A DNA stretch of 23,104 bases from Citromicrobium sp. (GCA_003248395.1 QFNA01000033.1:1-23104), one strand, 5' to 3'. Positions 1-7,026 are shown, numbered from the stretch's first letter. The notes: generated from the letters alone by a model not told the origin. Translations and numbers: made by a program.

Positions 1-104
1 GCAAAGTCGAAAAACCCATAGCGCACCGCGTGCGGCCCGCGGGTTCGGGCACCGTCGACTTTCCGACGCCTCGCGGCGTCCGAAACTCTGAACGTTAGCG
101 GAAT

Positions 105-149
105 GTCCGGTTTCAGCCCAGAACCCTAGAAAGCAGCCGGTCCGGTTTC
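105..149. repeat. Short direct repeat in gene-free leader of the window
   Basis: The ten bases gtccggtttc occur at 105-114 and again at 140-149, 35 bases apart. The surrounding stretch 1-168 has stops in all three forward frames and I recognise no gene in it. Short dispersed intergenic repeats are common in this group, so this may be part of one, but two copies of ten bases could also be chance. Confidence 0.3.
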
Positions 150-170
150 GGCGAGATTTTCGGCAGCCAT

Positions 171-584
171 GATAACCGATTTTGGGGTGGAAGCACACAT
201 GCGGCCGGTTACGACATTTACGACAATTATCATGCCACTGGGACATCCGTGTGCTGGTTCGGCGGTGAGTCCGGTTCTACCTATGGGCAACAATGCGGTG
301 AAGTTACAGCGACCTACGCGCGTTCCAAGCAGACTTGCGGATCAGGCACTGCCGAGTCGCCATCGGTACCGTGTGAATACAATTCGATCCGTGTGGAGCC
401 GAAGGCCGGACAGAGTTATATTTACGCCGGCCAAGGAGATAGCGGCTCGCCAGTCTTTGCTTGGAATACGGCGTTCGGTATAATCGGGACTTCCGCGCAT
501 TATTTCGGTTCGGCGCAGTCGCTCAGCATCACCTATACGAGCATCGACGACGTATATTCGTGGGATTATCTCCTTGTATACTAA
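171..584 (+). pseudogene. 3' fragment of a trypsin-like (S1, streptogrisin-type) serine protease
   Basis: The frame encodes the C-terminal half of a chymotrypsin-fold protease. The active-site motif GQGDSGSPVF is present, with the nucleophile serine codon at 441-443. Upstream of it, TSVCWFGGESG...GQQCGEV resembles the VC-x-SG-x-TTG-x-x-CG segment of bacterial streptogrisin/alpha-lytic proteases. The catalytic His and Asp regions that should lie on the N-terminal side are missing. The frame closes with a stop at 96-98, and the protease-like sequence only becomes recognisable near 171. There is no ATG; the first possible start is GTG at 249, inside the fold. I infer a gene truncated at its 5' end. 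A split or frameshifted gene is less likely because I could not find the missing half in the other frames of 1-170. The stop overlaps the next gene's start. Confidence 0.6.
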
Positions 585-966
585 GAAAATTCTGAGCCTT
601 GCATTCGCCTTGGGCAGTGCATCCTGTACGTCAGAGGATGCGCCGGTGGACACCGCACAAGAGAAATACCCATACGACCGTCACAGCGCGTTAAGCGCTG
701 CCGACGGAACGCCTGGCCAATCCGCGCTCGAGGGCGCAGAGGGCATTCTGGGATATGAGCATGGCTGCCTTTTTGTCGAACGGGAAGGGGGGCGTTCCGG
801 TCTAGTATTGCCAGCAAATTCTTCCTTCGATGGTCGCATATTGCGCTACAGGAACCTTGAACTCAAACTGGGTCAGAGACTGACCTTCACTGGCGATCTT
901 CTCGCGACAGCCGATCGCGAAGCATACGGCTGCAAGTATGGCGAGTTGCTGCAAGTGGCACCTTAG
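574..966 (+). CDS. Small putative lipoprotein, unknown function
   Basis: The predicted protein has 130 residues. It begins with a lysine pair and a hydrophobic stretch (KKILSLAFALGSASC) that reads as a signal peptide with a weak lipobox ending at Cys18, so an exported lipid-anchored protein is likely. The C-terminal half (about 60-130) has a GCLFVE segment, an evenly spaced beta-type pattern and a second GC pair near the end, which suggests a small beta-rich domain. I do not recognise a named family. The start is TTG at 574, overlapping the last codons of the protease remnant by 11 bases, so translation may be coupled to it. The lipobox is unusual in having Ser at -3. Codon use looks less GC-biased than in the genes downstream. 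Confidence 0.55.
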   Translation: MYTKKILSLAFALGSASCTSEDAPVDTAQEKYPYDRHSALSAADGTPGQSALEGAEGILGYEHGCLFVEREGGRSGLVLPANSSFDGRILRYRNLELKLGQRLTFTGDLLATADREAYGCKYGELLQVAP

Positions 967-1415
967 AGCGTTTCTTACGAAAGGTTATCCAAATCCGATA
1001 CTTAAAAGTCAGTCTTCTACGATCCGAAACCCAATTGCGGAAGGTCTACAAACGTCCCCTTCTCGCACCATCCGCCTTTCAGCGATCGAGGTGGGATAGC
1101 TGAGGTGGGGCTTGGCCGGGGTCATCTGCTAGATATTGTGTGAGGTTTCTCCGACAAGAGAAACGAGGCCCGAGAAGTCTTCCGAAGCCGTGTCAATCGA
1201 CTTCAGCGATCCAGAGGGAAACACGATAAGGCCACTGACGGAAAGGGATACTTGTTTCCGAGGCGGCCCACAGAACTACTTGATTGATCATGACATGATA
1301 GATTGCGGTTCGTTAGCCGACCGACAGCTTCGATCACGCCTCACCACCCCACTTCCGCCGCCCAAAGTCCTCCTTGCTTGCCCGTCCATCTTCGCGCCGC
1401 TAACCGCGTGGCGCG
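967..1415. other. About 450 bases without a recognisable gene
   Basis: Short frames in this stretch give compositionally odd peptides without family features or ribosome binding sites. One imperfect structure is visible: a 7-bp inverted repeat GTTTCTC/GAGAAAC at 1145-1151 and 1158-1164 with a six-base loop and no T-tract. The promoter of thrC should lie in the right-hand part, but I see no convincing -35/-10 pair. The stretch looks less GC-rich than the following operon. Confidence 0.5.
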
Positions 1416-2807
1416 ATGAAATATGTCTCTACCCGTGGTAGCGCGCCTGCGCTCGATTTTGCCGGCGTCACGCTCGCCGGGCTCGCCAGCGATGGCGGGC
1501 TCTATGTGCCCGAGGAATATCCGCAGTTCAGCCGCGAAGAGATCGCTGCGATGCGCGGGCTGCCCTATCCGGAACTGGCCGCGAAGATCATGGAGCCTTT
1601 CGTCGGCGATTGCCTGACGCGGGAGCGGCTGCATGAACTGACCGCCAGGGCCTATGGCCGTTTCGCGCATAAGGCGGTCACGCCACTGGTCCAGCTCGAT
1701 GAACAGTACTGGCTGCTCGAACTGTTCCACGGACCCACGCTCGCCTTCAAGGACGTGGCGCTGCAGATGCTGGGCCTGTTGTTCGAGGAATTCCTTGCGC
1801 GCAAGCAGGGCAGCCTGACCATCGTCGGTGCGACCAGCGGGGATACTGGCAGCGCGGCGATCGATGCGGTGGCGGGCCTCGACAATGTCGAGATCTTCAT
1901 GCTCCACCCTAAGGGCCGGGTGAGCGACGTGCAGCGCCGCCAGATGACCACGGTGCGTGCGCCCAATGTCCACAATATCGCCATCGACGGTAGTTTCGAC
2001 GATGCGCAGGCCATGGTGAAGCGCATCTTCGCCGATGAAGGCGTGACGGCAAAGCACCACATCGGCGCGGTCAATTCGATCAACTGGGCGCGGCTCATGG
2101 CGCAGGTGGTATACTACTTCGCCGCCTCGCTGCAGCTGGGCGGGTCTGAGCGCAAGCTGGCCTTCAGCGTGCCGACGGGCAATTTCGGCGATGTCTTTGC
2201 TGGCCATGTCGCGGAGCGCATGGGGTTGCCGATCGAGAAGCTGGTCGTTGCCACCAATGTGAACGACATTCTCCACCGCGCGCTGAGCCAGGGCGATTAT
2301 TCAACCGGCACGGTCACGCCCACCAGCGCGCCGAGCATGGATATCCAGGTCAGTTCCAATTTCGAGCGGCTGCTGTTCGATGTCGGCGGGCGCGATGGCG
2401 CGGCGCTGGCCGAGCAGATGCGCGGTTTCGAGCGCGAGCGGGCGATGCGGCTCACCAATGCGCAGCGCGAAGGCGCCTCCGCCCTGTTCACGAGCCTGCG
2501 CGTCGATGGTGACGAGACGGTGGGCGCGATCCGCTGGGCCTATGAGAATGCCGGCGAGGTGATCGATCCGCACACCGCCATCGGCCTCCACGCGGCGCGC
2601 CATGCGGATATTGCCGCGGACACGCCGGTCGTCACGCTCGCCACCGCCCATCCGGCGAAATTCCCCGATGCGGTGGAGCGCGCCACCGGCACGCGGCCCG
2701 CGCTTCCGGCGCGGGTGGGCGATCTGTTCGCGCGCGAAGAGGCTTTTGTCGAGCTGCCCGGGACGTACGAGGTTGTGCGCGACCATATCGTCGGGAACGC
2801 GGCCTGA
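1416..2807 (+). CDS. thrC: Threonine synthase
   Basis: This 463-residue PLP enzyme converts O-phospho-L-homoserine to L-threonine in the cytoplasm, the last step of threonine biosynthesis. The N-terminus MKYVSTRG and the segment GLASDGGLYVPE are typical of the family. The PLP-binding lysine is K112 in HGPTLAFKD. The phosphate and cofactor loops are SGDTGSAA (141-148) and PTGNFGD (about residue 254 onward). Length matches the long bacterial class. The start is the ATG at 1416, which gives the expected N-terminus, although no strong Shine-Dalgarno precedes it. The stop overlaps the next start by one base (TGATG), so it heads a tightly packed run that continues to moaE. Confidence 0.95.
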   Translation: MKYVSTRGSAPALDFAGVTLAGLASDGGLYVPEEYPQFSREEIAAMRGLPYPELAAKIMEPFVGDCLTRERLHELTARAYGRFAHKAVTPLVQLDEQYWLLELFHGPTLAFKDVALQMLGLLFEEFLARKQGSLTIVGATSGDTGSAAIDAVAGLDNVEIFMLHPKGRVSDVQRRQMTTVRAPNVHNIAIDGSFDDAQAMVKRIFADEGVTAKHHIGAVNSINWARLMAQVVYYFAASLQLGGSERKLAFSVPTGNFGDVFAGHVAERMGLPIEKLVVATNVNDILHRALSQGDYSTGTVTPTSAPSMDIQVSSNFERLLFDVGGRDGAALAEQMRGFERERAMRLTNAQREGASALFTSLRVDGDETVGAIRWAYENAGEVIDPHTAIGLHAARHADIAADTPVVTLATAHPAKFPDAVERATGTRPALPARVGDLFAREEAFVELPGTYEVVRDHIVGNAA

Positions 2808-3700
2808 TGGCGCAGTTGCAGCAGGAACCCGTGCTCATGGTGGGCGAGGGGTGGGACGGCTATCGCCTGCTCGACAGCGGGAACGGCCGCAAGTTCGAGG
2901 CCTATGGCGACTATCGCTTCATCCGCCCCGAACCGCAGGCCATGTGGTCGCCGCGGCTCGACCAGTGGGACGCGCATGGCGAGTTCGTCCCCGGTAGCGA
3001 CGAGGATGGCGGCGGTCGCTGGCAGTTTTCCAAGGACGTTCCGGCGGATGGCTGGGAACTGGGCTGGGGCGAGGAGGCGCGCTTTACTGCGCAATGCACG
3101 CCTTTCCGCCATCTCGGCTTCTTCCCAGACATGGCCCCGGTGTGGGACTGGATGGGCGAGCAGTTGCGCGGGATGACCGAGGCCGAGACGATGAATCTCT
3201 TCGGCTATACCGGTGTGGGCACGCAGGCGCTGTCGCGCTTCGGGCGTGTCACCCATGTCGATGCGAGCAAGAAATCGGTCGCGCAGGCTCGCGAGAATGC
3301 GGCGCTGGCGGGGCTGGACGATCGCCCAATCCGCTGGCTGGTCGAAGACGCGATGAAATATACCGCGCGCGAAGTGCGGCGCGGGCGGCGCTACGACGGC
3401 ATCATCCTCGATCCGCCCAAGTTCGGGCGCGGTCCCGATGGCGAGGTCTGGCGGCTGGAAGAAGGGCTTCCTGGACTGGTTTCCGATTGCCGCCAGTTGC
3501 TCGATGCGGACAGCCGGTTTCTCTTCCTGACGGTCTACGCCGTGCGCATGAGCAGCCTCGCGCTGGGCGGGTTGCTGGCGGAAATCATGCAGGACCTGCC
3601 CGGGGAAATCCAACACGGCGATCTCGCTGTGCGCGAATTTGGCGAAGATGCCCGCCTCCTCCCCACCGCCATCTTCGCGCGCTGGTCCAATCCGCGCTAA
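2807..3700 (+). CDS. Class I SAM-dependent methyltransferase, RlmI-like catalytic domain
   Basis: This 297-residue protein has a Rossmann methyltransferase fold. The SAM-binding motif I is NLFGYTGVGT (130-139), the acidic residue for the SAM ribose is D152 in HVDASK, and the catalytic DPPKFGRG lies at 202-209. The DPPK variant and the surrounding sequence are those of the RlmI/RlmK 23S rRNA m5C/m7G methyltransferase group, so an RNA base is the likely substrate. RlmI-type enzymes normally carry an N-terminal PUA domain and are close to 400 residues. Here only about 90 residues precede the catalytic part and I see no clear PUA domain. It starts on the ATG overlapping the thrC stop. The exact target cannot be read from sequence. 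Confidence 0.85.
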   Translation: MAQLQQEPVLMVGEGWDGYRLLDSGNGRKFEAYGDYRFIRPEPQAMWSPRLDQWDAHGEFVPGSDEDGGGRWQFSKDVPADGWELGWGEEARFTAQCTPFRHLGFFPDMAPVWDWMGEQLRGMTEAETMNLFGYTGVGTQALSRFGRVTHVDASKKSVAQARENAALAGLDDRPIRWLVEDAMKYTAREVRRGRRYDGIILDPPKFGRGPDGEVWRLEEGLPGLVSDCRQLLDADSRFLFLTVYAVRMSSLALGGLLAEIMQDLPGEIQHGDLAVREFGEDARLLPTAIFARWSNPR

Positions 3701-3710
3701 GCACGCTCCC

Positions 3711-4085
3711 ATGACCGATTCGCTGATCCTCGAAGTCGCCGACTTCGAACACGACGTCCTTACCGGCATCTACTCCGAAGAGACCGGCAAGCCGCAGCCG
3801 CTCCGCTTCACGATCCAGGCGCGGATGAAGCCTCTGCGGCATTACGATGCCGACACCTCGCTCGACCATTCGAAGAACTACATGGACCTCAAGCACGCCG
3901 CCTCGGAGGCGCTGCCCGAAGATGTCCATTTCAAGCTGATCGAGGCGGTGGCCGACCATATTTGCGAGACGCTGTTCCTGCAGGACAGGCGGGTGGAGGC
4001 GGTTACGGTCAAGATCGTCAAGCTCGCCATCGCCGAGGCCGGGGAGCAAATCGGGATCACGCTCCACCGAGAGCGGCGCGAATGA
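3711..4085 (+). CDS. folB: Dihydroneopterin aldolase family protein
   Basis: The 124-residue product fits FolB, which cleaves 7,8-dihydroneopterin to 6-hydroxymethyl-dihydropterin and glycolaldehyde in folate synthesis. GIYSEETGKPQPLRF holds the conserved glutamate region (E23/E24). Tyr57 lies in the KNYMD segment, FKLIEAVADHI is the pterin-binding helix, and VKIVKLAIA holds the candidate catalytic lysine K104. The usual proline after that lysine is leucine here. I chose the ATG at 3711 because it gives the normal family length; the frame is open further upstream into the methyltransferase gene. FolX-type epimerases share this fold, so the symbol rests on family and context. The stop overlaps the next start as ATGA. 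Confidence 0.85.
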   Translation: MTDSLILEVADFEHDVLTGIYSEETGKPQPLRFTIQARMKPLRHYDADTSLDHSKNYMDLKHAASEALPEDVHFKLIEAVADHICETLFLQDRRVEAVTVKIVKLAIAEAGEQIGITLHRERRE

Positions 4086-4387
4086 AGCGCTTGATTGTGG
4101 ACGAGTTACCGTCCGATCCGCTCGGCGCATCGAGCCTGTTCCACCAGAACTGGTTCGACCCGATCGAACGCGCGCTGATGGCGGGGACGGATGTCACAGT
4201 AGTACTGGAACCGGCGGATCACACGCACGAGGAATGGCGCCGCGCCGTCGTGGCCATGCTGGCGCGCAAACACGCGCCGCGCCGCGTCAACCTCGTGGCC
4301 GGAGGGGGCGCGGCGCTGGACGCAGTCGAGGACTATCTCGCCAACGCTCCGGGCATCACCGGCCAATACCTGCGGGCTGCCACATGA
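4082..4387 (+). CDS. Small protein resembling the C-terminal end of a short-chain dehydrogenase
   Basis: The product has 101 residues. Its second half (APRRVNLVAGG, then DYLANAPGITGQYLRAA) follows the order and spacing of the C-terminal part of SDR enzymes, where RVN-x-V-x-PG is followed by a helix and a p-x-x-TGQ-x-L strand. The parts that make an SDR an enzyme are absent: no TGxxxGIG cofactor loop and no YxxxK catalytic pair. The first half, including VTVVLEPADHTHEEWRRAV, would fit a strand and helix before it. It overlaps folB by ATGA upstream and moaD by ATGA downstream, so it is translated with them. A structural or partner-binding role near pterin or molybdopterin synthesis is possible but is inference. 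Confidence 0.8.
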   Translation: MKRLIVDELPSDPLGASSLFHQNWFDPIERALMAGTDVTVVLEPADHTHEEWRRAVVAMLARKHAPRRVNLVAGGGAALDAVEDYLANAPGITGQYLRAAT

Positions 4388-4626
4388 CCGTTCGTGTTCT
4401 ATTCCTCGGGCGCCTCGCCGATCTCGCGGGCGCGCCGCAGCGGCAGGTCGCAGCGCCGCTCGACTGGGCCGGACTGATCGACGCAGTCGGTCCTGAAATC
4501 GGCGAACAACTGGAGAGTGAGCGCGTGAATGTGGCGTGCAATGGTCGCGTCCTCGCAGACAAGCGCGCGCTTGATGCCAGGGATGGCGACGAGGTCGCGC
4601 TCCTGCCCCCGGTGAGCGGTGGCTAG
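4384..4626 (+). CDS. moaD: Molybdopterin synthase small (sulfur carrier) subunit MoaD
   Basis: This 80-residue ubiquitin-fold protein ends in PPVSGG, the Gly-Gly tail that is thiocarboxylated by MoeB and donates sulfur to cyclic pyranopterin monophosphate. The N-terminal strand VRVLFLGRLADLAG and the DGDEVALLPP segment are typical of MoaD. It starts on the ATG that overlaps the previous stop as ATGA, and its last eight bases overlap the GTG start of moaE, so the two subunits of the heterotetramer are produced together. Length is normal for the family. Confidence 0.93.
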   Translation: MTVRVLFLGRLADLAGAPQRQVAAPLDWAGLIDAVGPEIGEQLESERVNVACNGRVLADKRALDARDGDEVALLPPVSGG

Positions 4627-5086
4627 GCTCGCGCTCGCCAGTCCGCTCGATGTCCGATTGCTGGAACAGGGCATGTCGGTCGGGGAAGCGCTGGCAGCCT
4701 TCAATGCGGCCTATGTCGAGGCTGGTGCGATCGTCTCTTTCCTCGGCAAGGTCCGCCCGGACGGCGCAGTCCGCGCCCTCGAGCTTTCCCATTACGAACC
4801 GCTGACCCTGCCGGGCATGCGAGACTTGGGAGGCGTTGCGCGCAGCCGCTTCGATCTGGACGGGGCGCTGGTCTGGCACCGCGTGGGTGAGATGACGCCC
4901 GGTGAGGCCATCGTGCTGGTGGCAACCGCAGCGCGGCATCGCCGCAATGCGTTCGACGCTGCGGATTACCTCATGGACCACCTCAAGTCGGCGGCATGGT
5001 TCTGGAAACGCGAGCGGCGCGACGATGGCTGGCACTGGATCGAGCCGCGCGACGAGGATCGGGCGGATCTGGAACGCTGGGGCTAG
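4619..5086 (+). CDS. moaE: Molybdopterin synthase catalytic subunit MoaE
   Basis: This 155-residue large subunit of molybdopterin synthase makes the dithiolene of molybdopterin from the cyclic pyranopterin precursor, using MoaD thiocarboxylate. The motifs SFLGKVR (40-46), ELSHYEP (55-61), HRVGEMTPGE (87-96) and DHLKSAAWFWKRE are present. K123 and K130 have the same 7-residue spacing as the two active-site lysines of E. coli MoaE. The start is the GTG at 4619 within moaD. The TAG stop shares the palindrome CTAG with the stop of the convergent lipoprotein gene on the other strand. Confidence 0.94.
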   Translation: MARLALASPLDVRLLEQGMSVGEALAAFNAAYVEAGAIVSFLGKVRPDGAVRALELSHYEPLTLPGMRDLGGVARSRFDLDGALVWHRVGEMTPGEAIVLVATAARHRRNAFDAADYLMDHLKSAAWFWKRERRDDGWHWIEPRDEDRADLERWG

Positions 5087-5592
5087 CGCATGCGGCTCCG
5101 CAAATCCGCCAGTACGGCGTCTTCCTCGGCAACCAGCGTGGTCACACGATCGCGTGCTGCCTCTATCGCTGTGACGTCTTCGGCTGCGACCGCGGCTGCA
5201 GTATAAATCGCATCGAGATCGCCCAGCGGCACGGCTGCCCTGCTGCGTGCGGAGTCGAGCTCCGCCAGCGCCACTTGCGCGGCGGCCCAACTGTCGCTGC
5301 CGACTGCGCTTCCCGATGCGGACGACACCAGCCTGCGGGCCCTCGGCGCAACTTCGCCGAATGTGGCATGGGCATCCTGCGCCGCCGCAACCAGGCTCGA
5401 CAGGCGCGTGGCCAATCCTCCTGACAGGTCGACGTCCACCGGAGGCACATCGATCCGCTTTGGCTCGCCGACTTGCAGCTGGCCCTGTGCGCGTTCGACA
5501 TCGCGGATTGCCAGCGATGGATAACCTCCGCTTCCGCCGGCGCAGGCGGAAAGGGTGAGGGCGATGACGCCAAGGCTTGCGATGCGGTGCAT
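5083..5592 (-). CDS. Putative lipoprotein, alpha-helical, unknown function
   Basis: Starting at the ATG at 5592, the protein has 169 residues with a clear lipoprotein signal, MHRIASLGVIALTLSAC, in which LSAC is the lipobox. The mature part starts GGSGGYPSLAIRDVE and is then rich in Ala, Asp, Glu and Arg, with long predicted helices in the C-terminal half that could form coiled coils. I recognise no named domain. The frame is open to 5721, but that longer version would put 43 basic residues before the signal and run through the rplU promoter region, so I reject it. It is convergent with moaE, their stops sharing CTAG, and divergent from rplU. Confidence 0.75.
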   Translation of the reverse strand: MHRIASLGVIALTLSACAGGSGGYPSLAIRDVERAQGQLQVGEPKRIDVPPVDVDLSGGLATRLSSLVAAAQDAHATFGEVAPRARRLVSSASGSAVGSDSWAAAQVALAELDSARSRAAVPLGDLDAIYTAAAVAAEDVTAIEAARDRVTTLVAEEDAVLADLRSRMR

Positions 5593-5658
5593 GCGCGCCA
5601 CATAGCATGCGCAACAGCCTGCGCCAGCGTCATCGGCAAAAAAGGGCGGTCCGCGGCG

Positions 5659-5687
5659 TTGACTTGGCGGGGGCTTTCGCTTAACGG
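5659..5687 (+). promoter_or_regulatory. Candidate sigma-70-type promoter of rplU-rpmA
   Basis: TTGACT at 5659-5664 is a good -35 hexamer. After 17 bases the -10 region reads TAACGG (5682-5687), or TTAACG one base earlier. The -10 is weak against the E. coli consensus, but alphaproteobacterial -10 elements are loose. It lies upstream of rplU on the correct strand and would give a leader of about 100 bases. Confidence 0.45.
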
Positions 5688-5729
5688 CACGCTTCTTTCC
5701 GAGGCTACCTCTGGTGGCCACGCGGGTGC

Positions 5730-5767
5730 GCCGTGGATTCGCATGAGTTCGTCATGCGCGTCGCGGC
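5730..5767 (+). promoter_or_regulatory. Structured leader hairpin upstream of rplU
   Basis: CGCATGA (5740-5746), the loop gttcg, and TCATGCG (5752-5758) form a perfect 7-bp stem. An outer pair GCCG (5730-5733) with CGGC (5764-5767) can close a longer arm. It sits in the predicted 5' untranslated region, ending about 28 bases before the rplU start. Many ribosomal protein operons are controlled by binding of their own product to the leader, which makes this a candidate autoregulatory element. That role is inference. Confidence 0.4.
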
Positions 5768-5795
5768 ACAGCAATTTGAACGAGAGATAACCACC

Positions 5796-6536
5796 ATGTT
5801 CGCAGTAGTGCGCACGGGCGGCAAGCAATACCGGGTTGCCGCCGGAGACAAGATCGCGGTCGAAAAACTCGCTGGTGAGGCTGGCGATACCGTTACCCTG
5901 GGCGACGTCCTTCTCGCCGGCAATGGCGACAAGATGGAAGATGCCGCGAAGGTAAAGGTTTCGGCAGAAATCATCGCGCAGGCGAAGAGCGAAAAGGTCA
6001 TCGTCTTCAAGAAGCGTCGCCGCCACAACTATCGCCGCAAGAACGGTCACCGGCAACAGATGACGCTGCTGCGCATTACGCAGGTTGGCGATTCGAAGGC
6101 TGAGGCAAAAGCGGCAGCGCCCAAGAAGGAAGCTGCGCCGAAGAAGGCTGAAGAAACCAAGGCCGCTCCGAAGAAGGATACTTCGGCAAAGGCGGCTGCT
6201 CCCAAGGCCGAGAAGGCCGCGCCCAAGAAGGCTGCTGCAACCGAAAAGGCTCCTGCCAAGAAGGCTGCCAAGACCGATCTCGACACCACGAACCTGTCGC
6301 TGATTTCGGGCATCGGTCCGGCAATCGAGAAGAAGCTGCACGCGGCTGGCGTAAAGAGCTGGGAAGACATCGCAGCCTGGGACAAGGCCACCATGGCCAA
6401 GATGGACGAGGAACTGACTCTCGGCAATCGTCCCGAAAACGACGAATGGGTTGCCCAGGCGAAGGAACTCCTCGCTGGCAAGCCGCCCCGCGCCAAGGTC
6501 GATCAGGCCGAGGCCAAGGCCAGCAAGAAGAAGTAA
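5796..6536 (+). CDS. rplU: Ribosomal protein bL21 with C-terminal linker and helix-hairpin-helix domain
   Basis: Residues 1-100 are a complete bL21 of the large ribosomal subunit: MFAVVRTGGKQYRV at the start and the signature RRKNGHRQQMT near 81-90. A normal L21 is about 103 residues, but this product has 246. Residues 101-162 form a Lys/Ala/Pro-rich linker with AAPKK-type repeats. Residues 163-230 form a small domain with a helix-hairpin-helix core (SGIGPAIEKKLHAAGV) followed by WEDIAAW and DEWVAQAKELLAG, and the end is lysine-rich. The tail resembles the C-terminal module of alphaproteobacterial NuoE-type proteins (from memory). I chose the ATG at 5796, preceded by a weak GAGAG. A start at 5733 would add 21 non-family residues coded by the leader hairpin. 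rpmA follows after 12 bases. Confidence 0.95.
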   Translation: MFAVVRTGGKQYRVAAGDKIAVEKLAGEAGDTVTLGDVLLAGNGDKMEDAAKVKVSAEIIAQAKSEKVIVFKKRRRHNYRRKNGHRQQMTLLRITQVGDSKAEAKAAAPKKEAAPKKAEETKAAPKKDTSAKAAAPKAEKAAPKKAAATEKAPAKKAAKTDLDTTNLSLISGIGPAIEKKLHAAGVKSWEDIAAWDKATMAKMDEELTLGNRPENDEWVAQAKELLAGKPPRAKVDQAEAKASKKK

Positions 6537-6548
6537 GGAAACCGGACC

Positions 6549-6818
6549 ATGGCACATAAAAAAGCAGGCGGTTCATCGCGTAACGGTCGTGATTCGGCCG
6601 GTCGTCGTCTTGGTGTGAAGAAGTTCGGCAGCCAGTCCGTGGTCGCCGGTAACATTATCGTGCGCCAGCGCGGCACGAAGTTCTACCCCGCCGTCAACGT
6701 CGGCATGGGCAAGGACCACACGCTGTTCGCGCTTACCGACGGCGTCGTCCGATTCCACTCGGGCAAGCTCGGCCGCAAATACGTGTCGGTCGACATGATG
6801 GCGGAAGCCGCGGAATAG
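6549..6818 (+). CDS. rpmA: Ribosomal protein bL27
   Basis: This 89-residue protein of the large subunit has its N-terminal arm reaching toward the peptidyl transferase centre. MAHKKAGGSSRNGRDS and the block NVGMGKDHTLFAL are diagnostic. There is no N-terminal cleavage extension of the Firmicutes kind. It is cotranscribed with rplU; an AAGGAAA overlapping the rplU stop serves as the ribosome binding site. A strong terminator lies about 70 bases after the stop, so obgE, a frequent next gene in other bacteria, is not part of this unit. Confidence 0.97.
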   Translation: MAHKKAGGSSRNGRDSAGRRLGVKKFGSQSVVAGNIIVRQRGTKFYPAVNVGMGKDHTLFALTDGVVRFHSGKLGRKYVSVDMMAEAAE

Positions 6819-6885
6819 CAGGACGCTCCGATAACGGGATCGTCCAGACGGGACGGTCCCAGCCGGGCTAACGATCCGGCAGACG

Positions 6886-6926
6886 AAGAGGGAGATGGGG
6901 CCGACCCGTCTCCCTCTTGTCGTTTC
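6886..6926 (+). terminator. Rho-independent terminator after rpmA
   Basis: The left arm 6886-6899 (aagagggagatggg) pairs with the right arm 6905-6918 (cccgtctccctctt) over 14 positions with one G-U pair and a five-base loop. A short T-containing run (gtcgttt) follows. The strength of the stem and its place just after rpmA support termination of the ribosomal protein unit. Confidence 0.75.
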
Positions 6927-7026
6927 TCCCTCTTCACAATTCGCGGCGAAATTTCCTTTCGCTATCACGCAATTGTCACGCGTCCGGCCTAGGAGCCCGG
7001 AGCGTGGACCGCAGGGAGATACCACG

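Noticed and set aside
1145..1164. Inverted repeat GTTTCTC/GAGAAAC as a terminator
   Set aside because: There is no T-tract on either side and no gene directly upstream, so it is noted only as a repeat.
1136..1441. Possible 101-residue gene before thrC
   Set aside because: It has a TTG start, no ribosome binding site and no recognisable features, and runs into the thrC start in another frame.
2540..3769. Open frame of about 400 codons on the minus strand
   Set aside because: It is antisense to the end of thrC and the methyltransferase gene, both well supported.
4106..5614. Open frame of about 500 codons on the minus strand
   Set aside because: It is antisense to moaD, moaE and the small SDR-like gene, gives an Arg/Ala/His-rich product with no domain, and results from GC-rich third positions of the true genes.
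5593..5721. N-terminal extension of the minus-strand lipoprotein
   Set aside because: It would place 43 basic residues before a normal lipoprotein signal peptide and cover the rplU promoter.
6085..6303. Tandem repeat array in the rplU linker
   Set aside because: The repetition follows from repeated Lys/Ala/Pro codons in a coding linker; there is no exact DNA repeat unit of CRISPR or satellite type.
5163..6557. Open frame of about 460 codons on the minus strand
   Set aside because: It is antisense to rplU for most of its length and its serine/leucine-rich repeats mirror the Lys/Ala codons of the L21 linker.
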